Below, piece by piece: positions 17,500-25,887 of a DNA stretch of 64,000 nucleotides. Every line of letters begins with the position of its first letter. Position 1 is the first letter of the stretch. The translations under genes and the position numbers were made by a program. Source of the DNA: Cyanobacteria bacterium REEB67 (GTDB taxonomy: Bacteria; Cyanobacteriota; Vampirovibrionia; Obscuribacterales; Obscuribacteraceae); assembly GCA_018971775.1 (NCBI GenBank), contig JAGXAB010000017.1, positions 1 through 64,000 on the forward strand, given 5' to 3'. The notes under the pieces were generated by a model. The model searched no databases. It was not told the origin of the DNA and saw only the letters and a list, made by a program, of their open reading frames with translations.

Positions 17500-18225
17500 A
17501 TGAACAAATCAGCACTGCTTTTACTATCGACCGTTTGTAGTTTGCTCAATTGTACTGTCGCTCTCGCCCAGTATAACGACCCGCGCTATCCGACACCGGC
17601 CGCCGCCGACCGGCTCGATTCGATTTACGACCGCATCAATGCCGATGCCAGGCAGGCGGCTATGGGCCAGACTCTCGGCCCCCGGGCCAGACCTCATGAC
17701 GTGCAAGCCTACAATCAGTTTATGAATCAAACTCAGAATAATATCGATCTTGAATACAGTAATGTGTCACAGATTGAAAATGCCCGCTCACGAGATGCGC
17801 GCACCACTCAGGCCTATGAGGAGAAGCGTGTATCTGATCTTGCCGCCTGGGAGAGAGCCCAGATGAATACTGCCGCAGTGAACGGTATTACTTCTCGTGG
17901 TGCGCTTTATAGTACGATGCCTGCCAATATGGCGGATTTGCGTGCTGTAGACGATCGTCGACGCACAGGCGTTTTGCAGTCGCAAGACGCCCTGCTCGAT
18001 CGTCTACGGGATACGCAAAAGGCTGCGGATATGCGCGGTCAGGCCTTGCAGGATTCGGCAAATAATCTACGCGATCAAATTTTAAATAAGCCCAGCGACA
18101 AAGCCTTTGGCTTACAAGGTGTCGGTACCAATCTCTATGTCCGGCAGTATGGCCGGCCGGATGCTAAATTGCCACCGGTGCACAATGCGGCGGCACGCAT
18201 CGTACCGCTTGGAGAAGGAGATTAG
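17500..18225 (+). CDS. Secreted protein with C-terminal 'NL-x-VR-x-YG ... AAARIVP' motif (first of a tandem pair)
   Basis: ATG at 17500 has AGG six bases upstream. A signal peptide (NKSALLLLSTVCSLLNCTVALA) is cut before QYND. The mature 218 residues are helical and charged, with heptad-like stretches (about 80-200) that could form a coiled coil. The last 35 residues contain G-T-N-L-Y-V-R-Q-Y-G, then V-H-N-AAARIVP. The same ending, with the same spacing, closes the next gene. I recognise no family. The two genes are six bases apart and probably one operon. Confidence 0.7.
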   Translation: MNKSALLLLSTVCSLLNCTVALAQYNDPRYPTPAAADRLDSIYDRINADARQAAMGQTLGPRARPHDVQAYNQFMNQTQNNIDLEYSNVSQIENARSRDARTTQAYEEKRVSDLAAWERAQMNTAAVNGITSRGALYSTMPANMADLRAVDDRRRTGVLQSQDALLDRLRDTQKAADMRGQALQDSANNLRDQILNKPSDKAFGLQGVGTNLYVRQYGRPDAKLPPVHNAAARIVPLGEGD

Positions 18226-18231
18226 CTGTCG

Positions 18232-18915
18232 ATGTCCATTGAGCTGTACTCTTTGAACAAACGCGCCGCTCCTGGTCGGCAAGCAATTATTTCTACGCTT
18301 GTTTTATTGCTCTCGGCTCCGCTTTATCTTCCCCTGGCGCTGCCGGTGCTTGCTTTGCCGGATCAAGCTCGTTCACAGACCCAGGCACCAGCTCAGAAAA
18401 ATACCGCTCAGACCTATGCCGAAGCTCAGCTGGCCAGAGAAAAAGAGCGGCAGCGCAAATACTACGATGGCCTGGCCCGAAACGAAGTCGAAACAGCCCG
18501 CTATAAGGCGGAGCAATTGCGCACACAAGCCCGGGAGCAGCCGATGCAGCGCTACTTTCCCAATGATAATACTTACCTACCAATGGCAGGCCGTACACCC
18601 GGCTATTACCCCCCTTCCACGGTGCCGCAGCGTGAGCCCGTTTACGTTTCTCCCGAGCTCGAGTACGCCAAGATGAAAGAGGACATGGCGCGCGAAAAAG
18701 AAGAACGGTTGCGCAAAGTATCCGAGCAGAAGCAAGCTGCTCTGCAGCAGTCGCTGGATAACATGAAAACTCAGATGAAGACAAGCAATGTGCCCGGTGC
18801 TACATCGGCCAAAGCGGAGGGCAGCAATCTCTTTGTGCGTTATTACGGACCTTCGACAAACAGTAAACCCTATGATGTCCATCAAGCGGCGGCGCGTATT
18901 GTGCCCCATGAATAG
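18232..18915 (+). CDS. Secreted protein with C-terminal 'NL-x-VR-x-YG ... AAARIVP' motif (second of a tandem pair)
   Basis: The 227-residue product has a long hydrophobic leader (about 20-45, LVLLLSAPLYLPLALPVLALP), a likely signal peptide. The middle is charged and Gln/Arg-rich (about 50-190), consistent with coiled coil, broken by a Tyr/Pro segment (YFPNDNTYLPMAGRTPGYYP). It ends with G-S-N-L-F-V-R-Y-Y-G, then V-H-Q-AAARIVPHE, matching the ending of the preceding protein. Outside this C-terminal motif the two are similar only in composition. A conserved C-terminal tag on two secreted proteins suggests a sorting or anchoring signal, but that is inference. Confidence 0.7.
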   Translation: MSIELYSLNKRAAPGRQAIISTLVLLLSAPLYLPLALPVLALPDQARSQTQAPAQKNTAQTYAEAQLAREKERQRKYYDGLARNEVETARYKAEQLRTQAREQPMQRYFPNDNTYLPMAGRTPGYYPPSTVPQREPVYVSPELEYAKMKEDMAREKEERLRKVSEQKQAALQQSLDNMKTQMKTSNVPGATSAKAEGSNLFVRYYGPSTNSKPYDVHQAAARIVPHE

Positions 18916-18990
18916 GGCGTTTTCATGCAAGCCGGTTGATTGATATAGGTGTGTTCCCTATATTTTTTCCCGGCGCGGACCCGAAGTAAT

Positions 18991-19019
18991 TTGACAGCGG
19001 CTTCAGGCTTATCTATGAT
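18991..19019 (+). promoter_or_regulatory. Near-consensus sigma-70 promoter of the 6S-like RNA
   Basis: TTGACA at 18991-18996 and TATGAT at 19014-19019 are separated by exactly 17 bases, one mismatch from the full consensus. A start about seven bases on (near 19026) coincides with the first base of the predicted RNA closing stem, which independently supports the call. It is the strongest promoter I see in the window. Confidence 0.85.
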
Positions 19020-19025
19020 CCCCTT

Positions 19026-19228
19026 AGTCTCGGTCCGGGGCACCGCTTAAAAGTTTTGTCCTATTGTTTCGAGTATTCGGGGTTCCCGCTCAAAGCTCTG
19101 ACGTATACCTAAGAACCCACGGTCTCCGGGCTGTGATGGAGTAGGAAACGGTAAGGAGTCAAGGCAGTTCCCCCCCTGGATTTTCCGGGTCAAAACTCGC
19201 AATCTCCTGGGCCGAGACTCTCTTTTTT
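19026..19228 (+). ncRNA. ssrS: Structured RNA of about 200 nt, candidate 6S RNA
   Basis: The predicted transcript starts with AGTCTCGGTCC (19026-19036), which pairs with GGGCCGAGACT (19209-19219, one G-U pair). A six-T run follows at 19223-19228, forming a terminator. Inside, AGTTTTG pairs with CAAAACT, flanked by TCC with GG. A further GGGTTC/GAACCC hairpin and GGGG/CCCC pairing are possible. This layout (closing stem made by the two ends, internal bubbles, about 200 nt, strong promoter, own terminator) is that of 6S RNA, which sequesters sigma-70 RNA polymerase. It lacks the diagnostic sequences of tmRNA, RNase P RNA and SRP RNA. It could instead be a long tsaE leader, since it ends 13 bases before that start. 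I am confident of a structured RNA and less so of the 6S identity. Confidence 0.6.
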
Positions 19229-19241
19229 ACGAAAGCCGTCT

Positions 19242-19898
19242 ATGCATCTTCTGCTTCCGGATCTCAGCGCCACGCAGCGATTTGGCGCCTGCTTTGCCGA
19301 CTGTATAAATGAATACGCTCTGGTTGCGCTCGAAGGCACGCTTGGAGCCGGCAAAACGACGCTGGTCAAAAGCATCGGTCTCGGCCTGGGCGTCAAGGAA
19401 ATCATCTCCAGTCCGACTTTCACTATGTTGAATGAGTATCACAGCGGCAGGCTGCCGCTATTTCACCTGGACATTTATCGCGGTGGCGAAACCGGTGAAA
19501 TTATGGACCTGGATACCTTGGCCGAAGAACTGGACGAATTGCTCGGCGTGGCCAGTGCAGCTGGCGGCGTTCGCTCGGCGAGTGGTGTCGCCTTGATTGA
19601 ATGGGCCAAATATTTCCTTTGCGAGGGGCGCTCCTTTTTTGCTGGCCGGGACTATCTCGATCTGCATCTTGGATTTGCAACCGGATCTCAAGGATCGGGG
19701 GTGGAGAATCCTGAAACATATACGCGAGTGTTACGAGCGGGAATGTCACATGAAAACCTCGGAGACCCCCAAAACAAATATATAAAGGATGGGTTTACAG
19801 ACTCGCGGATTGCGACCCTGTCAGCAAATGGACCCAAATCGGCCGATCTGCTGGCCGAGCTTTCCGGGAAACTTAGTGATATGGTTATAAATTTGTAA
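19242..19898 (+). CDS. tsaE: tRNA threonylcarbamoyladenosine biosynthesis ATPase TsaE
   Basis: TsaE works with TsaB, TsaC and TsaD to make the t6A modification at position 37 of ANN-decoding tRNAs. Visible are Walker A EGTLGAGKTT (31-40), SPTF (57-60, switch region), FHLDIYR (74-80) and ALIEWAKY (117-124), in the standard order. The usual length is about 150 residues. Here there is a Gly/Ala-rich insert at 101-116 and about 65 extra C-terminal residues of low similarity, giving 218. The acid pair LAEELDEL replaces the usual LGLxEYL, so that loop is also atypical. topA follows about 95 bases later. Confidence 0.9.
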   Translation: MHLLLPDLSATQRFGACFADCINEYALVALEGTLGAGKTTLVKSIGLGLGVKEIISSPTFTMLNEYHSGRLPLFHLDIYRGGETGEIMDLDTLAEELDELLGVASAAGGVRSASGVALIEWAKYFLCEGRSFFAGRDYLDLHLGFATGSQGSGVENPETYTRVLRAGMSHENLGDPQNKYIKDGFTDSRIATLSANGPKSADLLAELSGKLSDMVINL

Positions 19899-19993
19899 GG
19901 GGAGGTCGGACTTGGCCATCATGTTATACTCCTACCTCGCAAAGTACCTTGACAGGCTGTAATTAGCTCCCAGAGAGAGTTTCATAAAACACA

Positions 19994-22363
19994 ATGCCCA
20001 AATACCTAGTTATTGTTGAATCTCCGTCCAAGGCAAAGACCATAAGTAAGATCCTTGGCAAGGACTACATCGTTAAGGCCAGCGTCGGTCACGTGCGCGA
20101 CTTGCCCAAAAACAAATTGGGTGTCAACGTCCGCAAAAACTTCGAGCCTCTCTACGAGATATTGAAGGATAAGGAGCCGATCGTTGCCGAATTGAAGGAA
20201 GCAGCCGCTTCTGTCGACAAAGTCTTCCTGGCCCCCGACCCTGACCGTGAAGGGGAAGCGATCGCCTGGCACCTTTCCGAAATCTTGGATCTGCCCAAGA
20301 AGAAAGTGCACAGAATCGAGTTTAACGAAATCACCAAAGACGCCGTACTGGCAGCAATCAAGGCGCCAAGACAAATCGATAAGCGTCTTGTCGATGCCCA
20401 GCAGGCACGCCGCGTTCTCGACCGTCTCGTCGGTTATAAAATCAGTCCTCTGCTCTGGCGCAAGGTCAATGGTCGATCGGCCGGTCGTGTGCAATCGGTG
20501 GCCGTGCGCTTGATTTGCGCCCGTGAAACAGATGTGGATGGATTCACTCCGCAGGAATACTGGACGATTAAGGCCGAGCTTTCGCGAGCCCGGACCAAGA
20601 CTTTCTTCACCGCCCCACTGTCAAAATGGCAGGGTAAGCGAGTGATCGCAGCATCTGAAAAAGCGACCGACAAATCATTGGTTGTAGGCTCCAAAAAGTT
20701 TGCTGATGAAATCGTCAAAAAAACCGAGAAGCAGGAATTTACTGTTATTTCGGTCAACGAAAAGACATCGCAACGCTCTCCCCAGGCACCTTTCATCACC
20801 TCTACCTTGCAGCGGGAAGCCTCGACTTTCCTCGGCTACACCGTCAAAAAGACGATGCAAGTTGCCCAGACTCTGTATGAAGGCGTGGAGTTGCCTGAAG
20901 GCGCCAGCGGTTTGATCACGTATATGAGAACTGACAGCACCCGCGTTTCTCAACAAGCGCAGGATGACGCCAAGAAGTTTATCGTTGCTGCCTACGGCAA
21001 AAAGTATTATCCCGACAAGCCGCGCGTCTATGCTCGCAAAGGCAAATCAGTACAGGATGCCCACGAAGCGATCCGTCCTGCCTACCCCGAGCGCAAGCCT
21101 GAATCACTCAAGCAATATCTCAGCCCTGATCAATACAAAGTCTATAAATTGATCTGGGAACGCTTCATGGCCAGCCAGATGGCTTCCGCTGAAATCCTCA
21201 CGAGATCAGTAGAAATATCGGCTGGTGATGCGGTGTTTAGAGCTTCGGCCTCGGAGAAGAAATTCGCCGGTTTCACCATTGTTTACGATCGTCTGTCCAA
21301 AGATGTCGCTACCGAATCTGGAAGTCAGGAAGATGCCAATGAGGAAGAGGAAGCGACCAATTTGCCAGAGCTGACCAAGGGCGAAGCCCTCAAGCTCAAG
21401 GATTTCAAATCGGATCAACACTTCACCCAGCCGCCGCCTCGCTATACGGAAGCTTCTTTGATCAAAACCTTAGAAGAACTGGAAATCGGCCGGCCATCTA
21501 CCTACAGTGCGACTGTAAGTACAATCGTCGATCGCAAATATGTCGAGCGTCAGCAAAAAGCACTCGTGCCTACCAAGCTCGGTATTGCCGTCAACGCCTT
21601 GTTAGTCGAGCACTTCGGCAATATCGTCGATGTCGGCTTTACGGCTGAGATGGAAAGACAGCTTGACCATGTGGAAGAAGATAAGGTCGATTGGCATCTG
21701 ATGCTCAAAGGCTTTTATCAACCTTTCAACGAGACGTTGAAAAAAGCGGAAGAGAACATGAACAAGGTTCTCATTCTCTCTGACCAGCTCTGTCCGATTT
21801 GTGGTCAAGCGATGGCGATCCGTTCCTCTCGCTTCGGTCAGTTCCTCGGCTGTGTCGGCTATCCCGAATGCAAGACGAAAATTGCCTTGACCAAGGAAGG
21901 CTTGCCCGTACCTGAAGATAGACCGTCCGAAGAGAAGTGCAAGACCTGCGCCTCTCCGATGCTTATTCGCTACGGTCGTTACGGAGATTACCTGGCTTGC
22001 TCTTCCGAAGAGTGCACCGAGCAAAGACCGATTCTCAAATTGACCGGTGTCGATTGCCCGAGAGCTGGTTGTGGCGGCGCCATTGTCGAGAAGAAGTCTC
22101 GTCACGGCAAGATGTTCTACGGCTGCAGCAACTACTCACTCAATCAGTGCACAAGCGCTTACTGGTATCCGCCCATCGTCTCCGGTGGTCCGAACAATTC
22201 CAATAAATGTCCGAAGTGCGGCACCATGCTTGTCTACAAATTGCTCAAGCGTGGCGACCAGGTGGCCTGTGCCGCCAAAGAATGCGACTTTGCCGAATTA
22301 ATCACCGGCAAGGAAATCTACGCTGGACAGAAGAAGGACGTGCCTGCTGAAGTGCCTGTCTAA
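19994..22363 (+). CDS. topA: DNA topoisomerase I
   Basis: Type IA topoisomerase that relaxes negative supercoils. The TOPRIM domain begins at YLVIVESPSKAKTI (4-17), with the DPDREGEAIAWH acidic motif at about 78-89. The catalytic tyrosine is Y310 in GLITYMRTDSTR. The C-terminal third holds four zinc ribbons: CPICGQAM, CKTCASPM, CPRAGCGGAI and CPKCGTML, each completed by a downstream Cys pair (the second pair varies in spacing). The total of 789 residues is in the normal range. A strong hairpin terminator lies 50 bases downstream, so topA ends a transcription unit. It is separated from tsaE by about 95 bases. Confidence 0.97.
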   Translation: MPKYLVIVESPSKAKTISKILGKDYIVKASVGHVRDLPKNKLGVNVRKNFEPLYEILKDKEPIVAELKEAAASVDKVFLAPDPDREGEAIAWHLSEILDLPKKKVHRIEFNEITKDAVLAAIKAPRQIDKRLVDAQQARRVLDRLVGYKISPLLWRKVNGRSAGRVQSVAVRLICARETDVDGFTPQEYWTIKAELSRARTKTFFTAPLSKWQGKRVIAASEKATDKSLVVGSKKFADEIVKKTEKQEFTVISVNEKTSQRSPQAPFITSTLQREASTFLGYTVKKTMQVAQTLYEGVELPEGASGLITYMRTDSTRVSQQAQDDAKKFIVAAYGKKYYPDKPRVYARKGKSVQDAHEAIRPAYPERKPESLKQYLSPDQYKVYKLIWERFMASQMASAEILTRSVEISAGDAVFRASASEKKFAGFTIVYDRLSKDVATESGSQEDANEEEEATNLPELTKGEALKLKDFKSDQHFTQPPPRYTEASLIKTLEELEIGRPSTYSATVSTIVDRKYVERQQKALVPTKLGIAVNALLVEHFGNIVDVGFTAEMERQLDHVEEDKVDWHLMLKGFYQPFNETLKKAEENMNKVLILSDQLCPICGQAMAIRSSRFGQFLGCVGYPECKTKIALTKEGLPVPEDRPSEEKCKTCASPMLIRYGRYGDYLACSSEECTEQRPILKLTGVDCPRAGCGGAIVEKKSRHGKMFYGCSNYSLNQCTSAYWYPPIVSGGPNNSNKCPKCGTMLVYKLLKRGDQVACAAKECDFAELITGKEIYAGQKKDVPAEVPV

Positions 22364-22413
22364 GCCAGGCACCAGCACATACAACTAGCTCAATCAGCTA
22401 TGCATAGACCTCG

Positions 22414-22451
22414 AGCGTGCCGCAAAATATTTCCTTTTGCGGCACGCTTTT
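22414..22451 (+). terminator. Rho-independent terminator of topA
   Basis: AGCGTGCCGCAAAA (22414-22427) pairs perfectly over 14 bases with TTTTGCGGCACGCT (22435-22448), with a seven-base loop (TATTTCC) and trailing T residues (TTTGT). It lies 50 bases after the topA stop. Confidence 0.9.
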
Positions 22452-22515
22452 GTCAGGAATTCTTTTGCCGGCATCGACTCGCATCGTATTTAGTATCAAT
22501 AGATAGGACTGACAT

Positions 22516-22992
22516 ATGACAGGACCGCGCACAGGTAGTGCTCTTCTCTACGATCGTTTTACCAAAAATACAATCCGCATTTTGATGAACGCCCATGCCG
22601 AGGCAGAAACACTCGGTCGTTACGATGTCGGTTGCGAACAATTGTTTATTGCCTTGCTCAAAGAAACACGCGGACTGTACACCAACATCTTGACGTCGGC
22701 CGGCCTGACGCTCGAAGAGACGCGGCGGGTGGTGGCGGAAATGAGTGAGATCGATACGACCGTCGACCGTACCAGGGGCACCGCCACTCAGATTATCTTC
22801 AGTCGCGATGCGGAAAAGTGTCTGGAATTGGCCTGGGGTGAGGCGCAACGTCTCGGTGTCGATCAAATCGAGCCCGAGCATATTTTGCTGGCACTGCTTG
22901 CCACTGATAGTAAGAGTCTGGCTTATCTCTGGTCGCAATTAAGAGTCAATCGCCTGAAGTTTAAGGAGCATGTTTTCAAACTGATTTCTTAA
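22516..22992 (+). CDS. Stand-alone Clp N-terminal (double Clp_N repeat) protein
   Basis: The 158-residue protein consists of little more than the two helical Clp_N repeats found at the start of ClpC/ClpB. The first runs about 12-75 (FTKNTIRILMNAHAEAETLG, then GCEQLFIALLKE) and the second about 88-150 (RDAEKCLELAWGEAQRLG, then IEPEHILLALLA). There are no AAA+ domains. In ClpC this domain binds adaptors such as MecA/ClpS and substrates, so a free copy could compete for adaptors or act as one itself. Stand-alone Clp_N proteins are known in actinobacteria and cyanobacteria/plants (ClpT, ClpC-like). It sits 190 bases upstream of clpC on the same strand, which supports a link. Confidence 0.88.
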   Translation: MTGPRTGSALLYDRFTKNTIRILMNAHAEAETLGRYDVGCEQLFIALLKETRGLYTNILTSAGLTLEETRRVVAEMSEIDTTVDRTRGTATQIIFSRDAEKCLELAWGEAQRLGVDQIEPEHILLALLATDSKSLAYLWSQLRVNRLKFKEHVFKLIS

Positions 22993-23182
22993 ATCTGGCC
23001 TGCCAAGACCTCAGGATATGAGAAAACAGGCCGCAAACGGCGCCAGCTTCATGATTTCTTCAAAGATGGACGCTGCCAGAATCGGCTGCCTATGCCCGGA
23101 ACAGGGTATCCATGGTGTTAGAATGTAGACACCATTGGGATTTTCAATGGGGTTATAGGCCATGTCTGGGGGTTAAACCACC

Positions 23183-25798
23183 ATGTTTGAACGGTTCACG
23201 GAAAAAGCGATCAAGGTCATAATGCTGGCCCAAGAAGAGGCTCGCCGGCTTGGTCACAATTTTGTGGGCACTGAGCAGATTCTTCTTGGCCTCATCGGCG
23301 AAGGTACTGGCATCGCTGCCAAGACTCTCAAGTCGATGGGCGTCAATCTTAAAGATGCTCGTGTAGAAGTGGAAAAAATTATTGGCCGTGGCTCCGGCTT
23401 CGTGGCGGTGGAAATTCCTTTCACCCCGCGCGCCAAGCGAGTGCTCGAGCTGTCCTGGGATGAAGCCAGACAGCTGGGCCACAACTACATTGGTACCGAG
23501 CACCTTTTGCTCGGTCTGATTCGGGAAGGCGAAGGCGTTGCCGCCCGAGTGCTGGAAAATCTCGGCGTCGACCTGACCAAAGTCAGAAGCCATGTTATTC
23601 GTCTGCTCGGTGAGAGCGGCGCGGCGACCTCGGGATCTTCCACATCGACTACCACAGGTCGATCCAAGACTCCTACCCTGGATGAGTTTGGTGTCAATAT
23701 GACCCAGGCCGCTCAGGAAAATCGCCTCGACCCCGTCGTCGGCAGAGAAAAAGAAATCGAGCGCGTCATCCAGATCCTTGGTCGACGCACCAAAAACAAT
23801 CCAGTCTTGATCGGTGAGCCCGGTGTCGGTAAGACAGCTATTGCGGAAGGCCTGGCCATCCGTATTTCCAACGCCGATGTCCCGGAAATTTTGCTCGACA
23901 AGAAAATCGTCATGCTTGACATCGGCTTGCTCGTCGCCGGTACCAAATATCGCGGTGAATTTGAAGAACGTCTGAAAAAGATCATGGATGAAATCCGCGG
24001 TGCCGGCAACGTTATGCTGGTTATCGACGAATTGCACACCTTGATCGGTGCCGGTGCCGCCGAAGGCGCCATCGATGCCGCCAACATCCTCAAGCCGGCC
24101 CTCGCTCGCGGCGAATTACAGTGCATCGGCGCCACCACAATGGATGAGTATCGCAAACACATCGAGCGCGACGCTGCTCTGGAGCGCCGCTTCCAGCCGG
24201 TCATCGTCGATCCGCCCTCGGTCGAAGAAACGGTCGAAATCCTCCGTGGTCTCAGACCCAAATACGAAGAGCACCACCGTTTGATCATCTCCGATGAAGC
24301 GATCGATCAAGCTTGCAAACTCTCCGACCGCTACATCTCGGATCGCTTCCTGCCGGACAAAGCCATCGACCTTATCGACGAGGCTTCTTCCCGCGTGCGT
24401 CTGCGTGCTTCGAGCCTGCCGCCCGAAGGCAAGGAAGTCGAGAAAGAACTGAGACAGGTGCGTCGCGACAAAGAAATGGCGATTCGTAATCAGGAATTTG
24501 AAAAGGCAGCCACTCTGCGTGAGCAAGAGACCAAGCTGTCTGAAAAAATTCGCGAAATCCAGACTGCCTGGAAAGCCAAGCAAGAAAGCGAGAAGCCGGT
24601 TGTATTGCCGGAAGAAGTCGCCCACGTCGTCAGCGCCTGGACCGGTATCCCGCTCCTCAAGCTGACCGAAGGCGAATCCGAGCGCTTGCTCCATATGTCG
24701 GATGTCTTGCACCAGCGCGTCATCGGCCAGAACGATGCCGTTGATGCCATCTGTAAGGCTATTCGCAGAGCGCGTGTTGGTTTGAAAAACCCGGCGCGTC
24801 CGATCGGCTCCTTTATCTTCTCCGGTCCTACCGGCGTAGGTAAGACCGAATTGGCCAAAGCTCTGGCCGGATATTTCTTCGGATCGGAAGACAATTTGAT
24901 CCGTATCGACATGTCCGAATTTATGGAACACCACACCACCTCCAAATTGATCGGTTCGCCCCCCGGCTATGTCGGCTATCAGGAAGGCGGTCAGTTGACC
25001 GAAGCCGTACGTCGCAAACCTTATTCGGTAGTGCTCTTCGACGAAATCGAAAAAGCGCACCCGGATGTTTTCAACGTGCTTCTGCAAATTCTCGATGACG
25101 GACGTCTGTCCGACAGTAAGGGTCGCACGGTCGACTTCAAAAATACGATCATCATCATGACCTCGAACGTTGGCGCTCAGTTTATCGACAAGTCCGCGCT
25201 TACCCTGGGCTTCCAGGTGCAGCAAGCGGAAGGCGCCCACGTCGAGCGTTATAAAAAGATCAAAGACCTGGTCATGGACGCCATGAAGAAGACGTTCAAA
25301 CCCGAGTTTCTCAACCGCGTCGATGAAATCATCGTCTTCCAACAGTTGACCAAAGAAGAGATCCGCTTGATCGTGGACATCATGTCCGCCGATCTGCAAT
25401 CTCGCATCGTGGCCAACAAAATGGAGCTCGTCATCACCACCGACGCCAAGGATCTACTCGCCAAAGAAGGCTATAACCCCACCTATGGTGCCAGACCCTT
25501 GCGTCGCGCTATCCAGCGCATGCTCGAAGATGCCCTCGCCGAGCAAGTCCTGGCTGGCAACTTCGTTGAAGGTGATGTGATCGAGACTGAGCTTGAAGAA
25601 AATGTCATCAAGTTCAAGAAAGCCGACAGAAAAGTAGAGAAGCCCGTTAAGGCCGATAAAGAAAAAGACAAGGACGAAAAAGCTGATAAGGCCGATAAGC
25701 CCGAAAAGGCTGAAAAAGCCGGCAAAGGCGATAAGTCCGACAAAGACAAGGACAAGGAAGAAAAAGTAGAAGCTGAAAAATCAGAAGCTGCTCAGTAA
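23183..25798 (+). CDS. clpC: ATP-dependent Clp protease ATP-binding subunit ClpC
   Basis: Hsp100 unfoldase that feeds proteins into ClpP. The order is: Clp_N repeats (1-145), NBD1 with Walker A GEPGVGKT (211-218) and Walker [10 protein letters not shown], the M-domain with a UVR motif (about 415-450, [20 protein letters not shown]), NBD2 with Walker A GPTGVGKT (548-555), and [12 protein letters not shown] ClpP-docking LGF loop lies in SALTLGFQ (about 672-679). The UVR motif marks ClpC rather than ClpA or ClpB. The last 60 residues are an alternating Lys/Asp/Glu low-complexity tail, which ordinary ClpC lacks. It has its own strong bidirectional terminator. Confidence 0.97.
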   Translation: MFERFTEKAIKVIMLAQEEARRLGHNFVGTEQILLGLIGEGTGIAAKTLKSMGVNLKDARVEVEKIIGRGSGFVAVEIPFTPRAKRVLELSWDEARQLGHNYIGTEHLLLGLIREGEGVAARVLENLGVDLTKVRSHVIRLLGESGAATSGSSTSTTTGRSKTPTLDEFGVNMTQAAQENRLDPVVGREKEIERVIQILGRRTKNNPVLIGEPGVGKTAIAEGLAIRISNADVPEILLDKKIVMLDIGLLVAGTKYRGEFEERLKKIMDEIRGAGNVMLVIDELHTLIGAGAAEGAIDAANILKPALARGELQCIGATTMDEYRKHIERDAALERRFQPVIVDPPSVEETVEILRGLRPKYEEHHRLIISDEAIDQACKLSDRYISDRFLPDKAIDLIDEASSRVRLRASSLPPEGKEVEKELRQVRRDKEMAIRNQEFEKAATLREQETKLSEKIREIQTAWKAKQESEKPVVLPEEVAHVVSAWTGIPLLKLTEGESERLLHMSDVLHQRVIGQNDAVDAICKAIRRARVGLKNPARPIGSFIFSGPTGVGKTELAKALAGYFFGSEDNLIRIDMSEFMEHHTTSKLIGSPPGYVGYQEGGQLTEAVRRKPYSVVLFDEIEKAHPDVFNVLLQILDDGRLSDSKGRTVDFKNTIIIMTSNVGAQFIDKSALTLGFQVQQAEGAHVERYKKIKDLVMDAMKKTFKPEFLNRVDEIIVFQQLTKEEIRLIVDIMSADLQSRIVANKMELVITTDAKDLLAKEGYNPTYGARPLRRAIQRMLEDALAEQVLAGNFVEGDVIETELEENVIKFKKADRKVEKPVKADKEKDKDEKADKADKPEKAEKAGKGDKSDKDKDKEEKVEAEKSEAAQ

Positions 25799-25828
25799 GG
25801 TTGTCCGGTCCAAGTCAGTCAATCTAAC

Positions 25829-25862
25829 CCAAAAGGGGGAGCCATTCGGCTCCCCCTTTTGG
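25829..25862. terminator. Bidirectional terminator between clpC and the DUF900 gene
   Basis: CCAAAAGGGGGAGCC (25829-25843) pairs perfectly with GGCTCCCCCTTTTGG (25848-25862) around a four-base loop. The A and T tracts at the stem base serve both strands. It lies 30 bases after clpC and 26 bases before the end of the convergent gene. Confidence 0.92.
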
Positions 25863-25887
25863 CATGCTCGGGCTATTGGGCGTTTCT

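Noticed and set aside
19026..19228. tmRNA, RNase P RNA, or SRP RNA
   Set aside because: None of their diagnostic elements (tRNA-like ends with CCA, the conserved P4 sequences, the GGAAGGAAGCAGC loop) is present.
24116..25399. 427-residue minus-strand frame opposite clpC
   Set aside because: Antisense to strongly conserved ClpC motifs; no domain recognised.
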